NCBI RefSeq assembly: GCF_040183065.1
Contig: NC_091131.1
Coordinates: 14,274,800 to 14,338,799 of the forward strand
Reading direction: 5' to 3'
DNA from: Periplaneta americana
Lineage: Eukaryota > Arthropoda > Insecta > Blattodea > Blattidae
DNA: 64,000 nt
Made by a program: the position numbers and the translations under genes. This document shows, piece by piece, positions 1-8,585 of this stretch. The notes below the pieces were generated by a model. It had not been told where the DNA came from, searched no databases, and saw only the letters and a program-made list of their open reading frames with translations. Each line of letters opens with the position of its first letter. Position 1 is the first letter of the stretch.

Positions 1-190
1 TCTTTTTCCCTCCGGCCTCCCAACTAACACTCTATATGCATTTCTGGATTCGCCCATACGTGCTACATGCCCTGCCCATCTCAAACGTTGGATTTAATGT
101 TCCTAATTATGTCAGGTGAAGAATACAATGCGTGAAGTTCTGCGTTGTGTAACTTTCTCCATTCTCCTGTAACTTCATCCCTCTTAGCCT
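1..190 (-). mobile_element. RTE-like LINE family A, C-terminal fragment cut by window edge
   Basis: Read on the minus strand, this matches the C-terminal part of the reverse transcriptase polyprotein found in eight other places in the window: residues around LHNTELHALYSS, IIRNIKS and GESRNAYRVLVGRPEGK. The 3' end lies left of the window, and the 5' end is lost at the TAA repeat at 191. It lacks the RT catalytic domain, so it is a dead fragment. Assignment to the RTE clade rests on the general RT style (CETWTL, YADDVN) seen in longer copies and is not certain. Confidence 0.8.
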
Positions 191-204
191 CAAATAAATA
201 AATA

Positions 205-297
<93 letters not shown>

Positions 298-298
298 C
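191..298. repeat. TAAA/TAA then TTA microsatellite
   Basis: A short TAAA run passes into about 15 TAA units, then after AACA switches to TTA units. The two halves form an inverted repeat that can fold on itself. It sits between two LINE fragments. Confidence 0.95.
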
Positions 299-735
299 AT
301 CTGATATCTTCTTCTGCTCCGAACTTTCTCCTGTTCACAATTTCTTCCAGTGCATCCTTCAGTAGGCAGTTTCTTCTCAGTCAGTGACCTAGCCAATTTC
401 ATTTCCTCTTCCTGATCAGTTTCAGCATCATTCTTTCTTCATCCACTCTTTTCAATACATCTTCATTTCTTATTCTGTCTGTCCACTTCACACGCTCCAT
501 TCTTCTCCATATTCATATTTCAAATGCTTCTAGTCGTTTGTCTTCACTTCGTCGTAATGTCCATGTTTCTGCCAGACTCCACATAAAGCATTTCACTAGT
601 CTCTTCATCAGTTATTTTTCCAGAAGTCCGCAGAAGATGCTACTACTTTTTCTATTAAAAGCTTCCTTTGCTATTACTATCCTCCTTTTGACTTCCTGAC
701 AGCAGCTCATGTTACTGCTTAGTACACTGGCTCTC
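299..735 (-). mobile_element. LINE family B, C-terminal remnant
   Basis: Minus-strand translation gives fragments such as AETWTLRRSEDKRLEAFE, WRRMERVKWTDRIRNED, ERMMLKLIRKRK and LRRNCLLKDALEE, interrupted by stops. This is the region after the RT domain of a non-LTR retrotransposon: the ETWTL box followed by a conserved tail. A second, shorter copy of the same family lies at 4092-4264. The frame is broken and the RT core is missing, so the copy is non-functional. Confidence 0.7.
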
Positions 736-1720
736 AAAACTTTTGTCCTATGAAATAATGTGGAAAACTTTGTGAGATATTATGTTGGCAATATGTCTAC
801 CTACAAACCCCACTCCACATGTCGTGCTTATTCGCTTTCTTATTTTACTGTTTGATTGTGCTTAGAAATCCCGGCTTTAGTTATCAGTAGTTAAACCATG
901 AGTCAATGTAATTTTTATGACCACGGTCAATGACGCCACCTCCCACCGCTACGGGAATGATGGCGCCGAAATTGCGTATAAAATTAGCCGTGCTGCGTGG
1001 CCTCTGTCAGTAGTATCTCGGTATCGAGAGCGCCTACAGAACTGTGCAACCACTCGTTTCACTTGTAATAGTAACTTCTGCAATATTGAAGTGACGATAG
1101 TGATAATAGACATGTACGTATCGAAGAGAGATTTCTCTTACTTTCTTCCCCCATGCGTTGTTTAGAAGTGTTGGATATTTCTGCAAGTAGGCCTATTACA
1201 TGGTACAAAATCTTGCACTACAGCTGACGTCTTCATCAATAGTTGTCGGCCACTACAGACCACATCTTCAATAAAATCAGCGCACTTCAAACATGATTGG
1301 GACCGAGGATAATAATAAACATGTGGTGGTTATTGAGCATTTTAACTGTATGGTGGGCTATTCAGTAAAAGTTTCACTGTTGTGTTTATCGATTCTTTAG
1401 GGCTCGTCCACGCAGCAGAAAGATCGCAGCTCCACATCAGTGTGTGTGACAGTTGCAAGTATTGAGCAAACTGTTTATGACATAAATAAAATTCAGCATT
1501 CGAAATCATGATCGCGGGCGGCATGTTTCAACTGTCGCCCGGGCGCACGCCCTTATTCTTGCTGCTCGTACGGCTTGATGCCAGAGTTTACAGTTTGGCT
1601 CTGTGGATCCACGAAGTTAGGGTGGGGTGGTCAGGCTCAGAACAAAGACAAGGGATGGCATAGAATAGCTCACTCAGGAAGATGCGGGATAGTGTGCAAT
1701 GATAGTTAAAGCTACCCGTA
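736..1720. other. Unassigned AT-rich sequence
   Basis: Only short open frames without recognisable domains are seen (for example an 82-codon frame at 917-1165). No repeat boundary or RNA gene was recognised. If the Dbx model is right, this is intronic. Confidence 0.5.
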
Positions 1721-2053
1721 TGTAATGTATGTATGTATGTATGTATGTATGTATGTATGTATGTATGTATGTATGTATGTATGTATGTATGTATGTATGT
1801 ATGTATGTAGCCTATGTATGTATGTATGTATGTAGCGTATGTATGTATGTAGCCTATGTATGTGTGTATGTATGTATGTGTGTATGTATGTATGTATGTA
1901 TGTATGTAGCCTATGTATGTATGTATGTATGTATGTAGCCTATGTATGTATGTATGTAGCCTATGTATGTATGTATGTATGTAGCCTATGTATGTATGTA
2001 GCCTATGTATGTATGTAGCGTATGTATGTAGCGTATGTATGTATGTATGTATA
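1719..2053. repeat. GTAT tetranucleotide array with GTAGCC/GTAGCG variants
   Basis: A long run of GTAT units. The second half is broken at short intervals by GTAGCCTAT and GTAGCGTAT variants, giving a loose higher-order pattern. Frames of MYVCMYVC type are artefacts of the repeat. Confidence 0.97.
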
Positions 2054-2495
2054 GCTCGCGCAAGAAACGATTACCGAAAAGCAATGATGGCGTTGCTGTC
2101 TGTTTTGACGTGTGTATGTAGGCACGCCGAGGGGGGAGAGGTGCGAGCCGATGGAAGTATTCTCTCTTCCAAGAAGAAGAACAAATGATGACATCGTTGT
2201 GGAAATAAAGAGCGTAGCAAGAGAGAAATTCGAAGCTAATTAAACGCGCAACATATTTTTACGAATGAAATAATAATACCGTGCGATACAAGACACGTAT
2301 TCACATGCAATGGAACAAACTAAAGTCGTAATGTAACTATGACAACGCAAGACTGATTCTATCGATGTCATTTCTCTTCCGACTGTACTCTTGAATATCA
2401 TTCAAGTTATCTCGTGACCTTTCCTGTCGCCCGCTCTTCCTTATCGCAGTGCTTGATTCGCATTCCTTCCGTCGGTAATCCATACTTGCGAGACC

Positions 2496-2498
<3 letters not shown>
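2054..2498. other. Unassigned spacer between GTAT arrays
   Basis: No domain, tRNA-like box or repeat boundary was recognised here. Confidence 0.45.
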
Positions 2499-2527
<29 letters not shown>

Positions 2528-2563
2528 TGTATGTATGTATGTATGTATGTATGTATGTATGTA
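2499..2563. repeat. GTAT microsatellite
   Basis: About 15 GTAT units, interrupted at 2564 by the pogo-like MITE. GTAT-type sequence appears again at 3024 and from 3298. Confidence 0.95.
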
Positions 2564-3023
2564 CAGTGGAAGCTCTTAAGTTCGACAGAAATCAAGTTCG
2601 ACATCCTATAGTTCGACTGCTTACATAGGAGAATTAGACACGCCCCTATACGGGCACTAATAAATGGGTTTGCCATTTGAATGGGAACTGGTTCTGTGTC
2701 TTGTAGTGATACTCTTGTTAAAGGAAAACAGAATATTTTATTAATTAGGACATCCATATTTAATCACTGATTCTAAATTAATGAACTCTTCTTTTTCTAT
2801 TTGAGAATTGTGTCGTTTGTGAGACGAAACTGTCGAAACCCACTGTGGTACTTGACGCGCATACACAAGTCTCGGGGCGGGCAGGAAATGCAAGTGCAGT
2901 ACCGGTACTGTATTCGTTGATGGATAACCAATAAGAATTTGTATCCATTTCACCTGCCACACCCACTACCTTTATTGGACTGAAATTTTAATGCTGTTCA
3001 GTCGAACTTAGGAGAGCCCACTG
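2564..3023. mobile_element. Pogo-like MITE, 460 bp, TA target duplication
   Basis: The element starts CAGTGGAAGCTCTTAAG and its other end, reverse-complemented, starts CAGTGGGCTCTCCTAAG. The terminal inverted repeats match at 22 of the first 27 positions and share AAGTTCGAC. TA dinucleotides flank both ends (2562-2563, 3024-3025), as expected for Tc1/mariner/pogo elements. There is no transposase frame, so it is non-autonomous. It inserted into a GTAT array. Superfamily is inferred from the CAGTGG start and the TA duplication. Confidence 0.7.
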
Positions 3024-3030
3024 TATGTAT

Positions 3031-3293
3031 TTTTATTTTTTTTTTTTTTGATCTTGGTAGGTTATTTTACGACATCAACATCTCAGGTTATTTAGCGTCT
3101 GAATGAGATGAAAGTGATAATGCCGGTGAAATGAGTCCGGGGTTGCCGAAAGTTACCCAGCATTTGCTCATATTGGGTTGAGGAAAAACCCCGGAAAAAA
3201 CCTCAACCAGGTAACTTGTCTCGACCGGGAATCGAACCCGGGCCACCTGGTTTCGCGGCCAGAAGCGCTAGCCGTTACTCCACAGGTGTGGAC
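3031..3293 (-). mobile_element. tRNA-derived SINE family 1, copy 1
   Basis: On the minus strand the head reads as a tRNA-like pol III promoter: an A-box-like stretch after GGAGTAACGG and a B box GGGTTCGATTCCCGG. A body ending near AATAACCTACC and an A-rich tail (T-run at 3031-3050 on plus) follow. The flanks CACTGTATGTAT (3019-3030) and CACTGTGTATGTAT (3294-3307) look like the target duplication, which overlaps the end of the MITE, so this insertion came after the MITE. Confidence 0.88.
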
Positions 3294-3297
3294 CACT

Positions 3298-3377
3298 GTG
3301 TATGTATGTATGTATGTATGTATGTATGTATGTATGTATGTATGTGTGTATGTATGTATGTATGTATGTATGTATGT
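3298..3377. repeat. GTAT microsatellite, continuation
   Basis: About 20 GTAT units with one GTGT variant, continuing the array interrupted by the MITE and SINE. Confidence 0.95.
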
Positions 3378-3379
3378 GC

Positions 3380-4090
3380 CTATATTTTCAAGAATAACCA
3401 TATTCAAATAAAACACACTCTCTCTGTTCCAAAATATGGTATAGAAAGATTCCATTAATTCTGTTCCAAAATATGGTATACATTTGTTAAAGTTCTCAGT
3501 AATATAATGTAACTTTAATACATCTTCTAGATACCGGCACTTATTTGTTTGATAAATTAACATAAGAAAAACATAAAAAATAAGGCGCATTTCATCATTC
3601 TGTGTGATGTCAAATTAATAAAATAAAAAACAAACATTGTTTTGAGAGAGAAAAATTAACTTAAAAACTGCAATAAATTATAACCCGTTTTTGTACGACT
3701 GTTGAGCCTTAGATGTTCTATTCAAAACTGACTGGTTGGTGTTACGTTTTCTGCAACAGGAACACCACAGCAGGTGTCCATTTGCTTTCTGTTCATAATG
3801 AACTATTTATATATTATAGTTTGATGCACTACAGAAGACTACAAACATTCACAACTGCACTGTCTGGTAGTCCCTTCACTACTGAACAGAATACCACACC
3901 GCGAAACATTTCGTGCGCGCATGCGCAATAATCAAACTTGTTTTGTTTGTTACTATATCATATTTTGGAATGGAGGGAATATACAATTGTATTAAAATTG
4001 TATTCCATTATTTTGTAAAATGAAGGTAATTTTCAGTGTTCGGTGACTGAATATGTTCTTTTTACGATATCCTTCATATGTGGATATGGA
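3380..4090. other. Unassigned AT-rich sequence
   Basis: Contains a short direct repeat (TGTTCCAAAATATGGTATA at about 3425 and 3462). Nothing else was recognised. Confidence 0.45.
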
Positions 4091-4091
4091 A

Positions 4092-4264
4092 CGTATGACA
4101 TGGACAGATAGAATAAGAAATGAAGTTGTGTTGAAAAGACTGGATGAAGAAAGAATGATGCTAAAACTGATCAGGAAGAGGAAAAGGAATTTGGTGGGTG
4201 ACTGATTGAGAAGAAACTGCGTACTGAAGAATGCACTGGAAGGAATGGTGAATGGGAGAATAGA
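4092..4264 (+). mobile_element. LINE family B, C-terminal scrap
   Basis: Plus-strand translation gives TWTDRIRNEVVLKRLDEER, LKLIRKRKRN, LRRNCVLKNALEGMVNGR with one stop. It matches the copy at 299-735, in opposite orientation. It is 5' and 3' truncated. Confidence 0.7.
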
Positions 4265-4269
4265 CACGA

Positions 4270-4510
4270 TCCTTATTGAATTCCCAGAAAAAAACCAGGG
4301 GAGTCAAATCAGGTGATCGCGGAGGCCAACGGATTGGGCCTATGCGACCGATCCACCTGCCTGGAAACATTTCGTCTACGGAATAAACGCTTAATTTAGC
4401 GACATTGTTTCCAAGTTCAAACCAGGCAGCAATTTTTCTCTTTTGCAATAACGTTAAGCGGCTGAGTGTCATTTTATCATTCCAGTCTATCACAACTATG
4501 TGTATAGTCA
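4270..4510 (-). pseudogene. Mariner-like transposase, internally deleted
   Basis: On the minus strand an N-terminal helix-turn-helix-like stretch (LLQKRKIAAWFELGNNVAK) is followed almost at once by the C-terminal DDE block GRIGPIRWPPRSPDLTP. In insect mariner-like transposases, W-P-x-R-S-P-D-L-T-P is the block around the last catalytic acid. The roughly 200 residues normally between them are missing, so this is an internal deletion, apparently joined at an FPG motif present on both sides. Family recognised from motif memory; subfamily not assigned. Confidence 0.6.
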
Positions 4511-5312
4511 TGATCGTGTGCCATTATCCTTGGCGTATAGAAGGCCATGCTCCATATCATTTTAAGTTGACATCAAATGCACATTACACGTGGATAAGTA
4601 GCTTTCTCTGGCAGCGGAGGGAAGTTGTTTCCAAATCGACAGTACGGCACCGGGAAGGGTTCTTTCTCGTGAGGATGAACATCATTTCAAAAAATTATCC
4701 AAAACAGTTGATTTTTCGATAGACTCGTTACTTAAGAAAGACTCTGTATATCATATACATGCTATACTTTGATACTCGTTTTCTCGATTTTCCATTTCTC
4801 AACATTTTGTAACATTCAAAATGCTCTAATGAATGCAGTTTTTCTCCAATCTCAGTGAAATTTTGCACAGAAGTCCACAAAAGCATGTGAAGTAAACTGA
4901 CACGTGTTTTCTTCTGCTATTGAAAGTACCTCAAATCACCATGTGTTGAGGATGTGACAAGTTTTAAAAAATGGAAAAAATTAACAACTAAAAGGTTAAA
5001 TATTTTTTCTCTAAAAAAGTGAAAAAAATATGAAAAGCATGTATCATATTTTACATACTCTATCAGGAATAAATTGAATATAAATTTGAAGAAAAGTCAT
5101 GTGAACGTTGAAAATTGAGACAGTTTTAATTCAGTGTTAAAAACAATAAAAATGAATTGTAAGTAAACTAATTGGAATATCAAAGTGAAAATTTGAGTAG
5201 GCCTATTGCATGTCCACATTGTAAGAAAGATGTTGTAAAAGTTTCAGATTAATTGGTGTAAAAATAAAGTTAGAAATTTCTCATATCCAAATATCCCAAT
5301 CTTACCAATTCT
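4511..5312. other. Unassigned AT-rich sequence
   Basis: Long A/T-rich stretch with short open frames only; no element ends recognised. Confidence 0.45.
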
Positions 5313-5325
5313 AATAGTTCTAGTA

Positions 5326-5620
5326 AAAAAGGTGAAGGTATCCCCGTAACATGCCATGAAGGCACTTGGGGGGCATGGAGGTAGAGCCCCATGCTTTCCA
5401 TGACCTCGGCACTAGAATGAGGTGGTGTGGTCGGCACCACGCTCTGACTGCCTTTAACCCCCGGGAAAGACCCGGTACTCAATTTTATAGGAGGCTGAGT
5501 GAACCTCGGGGCCGTTCTGAAAGTTTGGCAACGACAAAAAATCCTGTCACTACCTGGGATCGAACCCCGGACCTTCCAGTCCGTAGCCAGCTGCTCTACC
5601 AACTGAGCTACCCGGCCGCC
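5326..5620 (-). mobile_element. tRNA-derived SINE family 2
   Basis: Minus strand begins GGCGGCCGGGTAGCTCAG, with A box TAGCTCAGTTGG and B box GGGTTCGATCCC, then about 220 bp of body ending in a short A-rich tail. A perfect 13-bp target duplication AATAGTTCTAGTA flanks it (5313-5325 and 5621-5633). The tRNA head no longer forms an acceptor stem, and the copy is 295 bp, so it is a SINE and not a tRNA gene. Confidence 0.92.
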
Positions 5621-5754
5621 AATAGTTCTAGTACTGTATTAAATTTAAAAAGTTGTGTATGAATTTTATAAAAATTGAAAAATCGTAAATTTAAATTTAT
5701 ATATTCTTATTTGTGTAGTAGACATAAGACAAATAGTATTGTATACTTCTTAAT

Positions 5755-5850
5755 TTCATATCAGAAATCCGCCCCTGAGCTCGAGTTCTACTCTTTCAGG
5801 GACGAGCTAAAGTTTTTCTGTTCATTTATATTTTATGTTACAATTATTAG
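5755..5850 (+). mobile_element. LINE family E, 3' terminal fragment
   Basis: Matches the 3' ends of the LINE copies at 30350-30899 and 38789-41150: a stem-loop with CCCTGA pairing TCAGGG, then GACGAGCTAAA and ATTATTAGTAAAATAAAT running into an AAAT array. No coding part remains. Confidence 0.7.
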
Positions 5851-5855
5851 TAAAA

Positions 5856-5886
<31 letters not shown>

Positions 5887-5891
5887 ATGAA

Positions 5892-5950
<59 letters not shown>

Positions 5951-5953
5951 ATA
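5851..5953. repeat. AAAT microsatellite (LINE tail)
   Basis: About 25 AAAT units directly following the LINE family E 3' end, so it is probably the expanded tail of that LINE. Confidence 0.95.
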
Positions 5954-8210
5954 GCCTTAAGACAATAGAGGACAAAATGTATGCATTAATCTCCACATAA
6001 TATATGTGAATCTCTACTTCCGTGTCGAGAGTCGAACCTCTTGTCCGCTGGATTTCTCTCTGCAACTAGAACTACTGCGGTGGATATCACCCCATTGTTC
6101 GGTGGCCTCTGTACTTGAGGACTGGTTGTATAAGACAGCCTAACAGAACTCGGCGCGTGTAAACAGTTCCAAGTGCTGCGAGTCTGTTTTCGTAATCGCT
6201 GTAGTGTTGCCATAGCAGCGGCCGCAGATATCTATTGTCACACGCGTGTTGCAGCCCGCAAATGTGAGGTTGTGCCTCCCCAACAGCCACCACTTAACGC
6301 CTCACCATCCCTTGCGAAGAATGAAGAAACAACCTACTGTCATTTTCTCCTTTATTAACTTGTGAATGTCGTCCATATTGGAGACAACGTTAAGGCATAG
6401 ATTTCACGATGCGTGGAAGCCATGTCGTGGGTTCGATAAACTCCTAGGGCAGTGATGTCAAAGCAAGCGCATTTTTCTGACTTTGACGTCGTGCGCGGGC
6501 ATCAAGCGCTAGGTATAGAAGAAAGAATGGTTGTCTATATGAATAAGCAGCCTGTTGGATTAAGAAAACAGTGGTGCACAAACTTCAACGTGAAATTTTA
6601 TGTCGTTATTTTTATATGCCTTCTTTCTGTTTGATATTATCTATATTGTCTGTAAAACAAAAGTACTAATATAAATTTCTTAATATTGGAGTTGTGCTTT
6701 AAATGTTAATAACATAATAAAAAGTTAAGAAGGAATAGTCACATAAATTCCATAGTGGTACAACTATACTGTACCAAATGGATGAAACACATCATTCATA
6801 AAAAAGTGATATCCCAAAGAAAGAGATTGAGTACTGTATGATATGATAAGTTGTAATTGATATTGATGGTACCTTTAGCCTTACAAAAGTAATCAGTAAA
6901 CTAATCAAAACAATATTACAGTACAAAGCAAAGTTACCTAGGTGCTGTATATGTTTTAAGTGTAACTAATATTACATAACAAAACTCTTATCGCATTATG
7001 CTTTTAAGGTGATATTGGCGAGCAACTTCCTATCATCAGAATTTTAAATTATTTCTGGGAATCTGCTGAAACTATAGAGCTGACATTTTTACAACACATG
7101 GGCACGTATCTTTGCTTATGATGTAACACTAGTTGCTTTGTTAATTCATTTCCTTACAAACAATTTCCATGCGAATATTTTCAAAATTTTCAATACGCTA
7201 TCTTCAGTAATACATATTTACGTACATTAGATTTACGAAAACAATCCGTAAGGCTACTAATTAAATAGGCCTATATCTGCAAATTTCACTTTTCTATAAA
7301 AGAAGTTGAGAAAAATTTTGTTTTGAATAAAAAATGAAACTTGTGAAAAATGAGCATTAAAATTAAAACTTACATTCTTATAATGCACTTATACTTCTCA
7401 GGCAAATCTAAAAATTAACATGGATACAGTTTTAATAAGTTCTCTTCCCTTTATCTATTGAATCAGTGCTGGCCATCCCTGAATATAGCTCGACCAAGCG
7501 GCATATACTTTCGTCTGTGTCTTTCCTTTCCGCTGTAAAGCGCTCAGGCTCTCCTGAGCTCTAAAGCGCGCGCTTGCTCCTATGGGCATCAATTGACATG
7601 ACTGGACTAGGATATAGATGTTCATTGTAAATATGTTGATCTGTACAGCTGTTTCTAAATTATTATTGAATATCCTGTACAGTAGAAAACTCTATTTTAA
7701 CTAGTACAAGGTAAGCCAGTGAAACGGGCGATTTTAAAACTTTAATAATTATCACACTGATTACTTTGAAACGAAACTTTCACTTTACATTTACGGTCTT
7801 ACTAATAAACCGTGTATAGTTTTTATACTAGACTTATGCAGAGTTGAGACAGAAAACTTTACTAATAAACCATGCAGAAGCTATGGATGTATAAACAGTC
7901 TGTAACTATACAATGGGAATTGCTTTGCAGTAGTTACACACGAAATCCCTTGTTTAAGCGTTGTATATAGAGAAAAAATGGCCGCCTCTCTAACAGCTGT
8001 TCGTATCGACTGTCATTTTAAGATGATAGTTACCTTGTAAACACAGAAGAAGAAAGCAAAGAGCATAGAATAATTAGAATAATATTGCTGTAGCTTGTAC
8101 TCTTTGACCAAAATATAGCGTGGTGATCGATCAGAGCCTGTTGTACTATCGATACTTCACACGGCACACTAGAGCGCTCTACCGGATGCAATAGAGAACC
8201 TCAGAATAAA
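5954..8210. other. Unassigned 2.2 kb
   Basis: No coding domain, RNA gene or element boundary was recognised. Short open frames near 5986-6358 and 6452-6634 lack known motifs. Confidence 0.45.
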
Positions 8211-8585
8211 AGTACTTGGAGAGTAAGAACCTTCAGAGTTCGATGTGGATCATCACTTTCAAGTTCTCGTGTCATTGAAGCTGGGATTCCTCAAGGATCA
8301 GTTCTGGGACCTACTTTGTACTCCATTTACGTACAAGATCTTCCAAAAAACCTGAATGCTTACATATGCTCTATGCAGATGACACAGTTCTGTATAGTCT
8401 ACAAGACATTATAATATTATTTTCGCCTGTCAACAAATGCAAGCAGCTCTTGATTTACTTACACAATGGTCTACAAGATGGCGAATAAAGATTAATGGAA
8501 CTAAGTCACAGCCAGTGGTTTTCACTAAAAGATTCCCACACTTACCAGAAGAACTCACAGTTCAACAACAAAACATACCTTTTAA
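8211..8585 (+). pseudogene. Jockey-like LINE (family C) reverse transcriptase, 5' part
   Basis: Translation shows the RT fingers/palm motif AGIPQGSVLGPTLYSIYV and, after a frameshift, the catalytic box LYADDTVLYS (8369-8398). After another frameshift comes LTQWSTRWRIKINGTKSQ. These are RT blocks in their normal order for Jockey-type non-LTR elements. The frame is interrupted at 8586 by the 2.7 kb DNA transposon and resumes at 11318 in the same phase. The 5' two thirds of the LINE are missing. The copy was already decaying (two frameshifts); when these arose relative to the transposon insertion is unknown. Confidence 0.85.
8582..8585. repeat. TTAA target-site duplication, left
   Basis: TTAA directly outside the left inverted repeat, matched by TTAA at 11314-11317. 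Confidence 0.85.

Noticed and set aside
917..1165. 82-codon frame
   Set aside because: No domain; length is within chance expectation.
5550..5620. tRNA gene on minus strand (A and B boxes visible)
   Set aside because: No acceptor-stem pairing, and the head belongs to a 295-bp SINE with a 13-bp target duplication.
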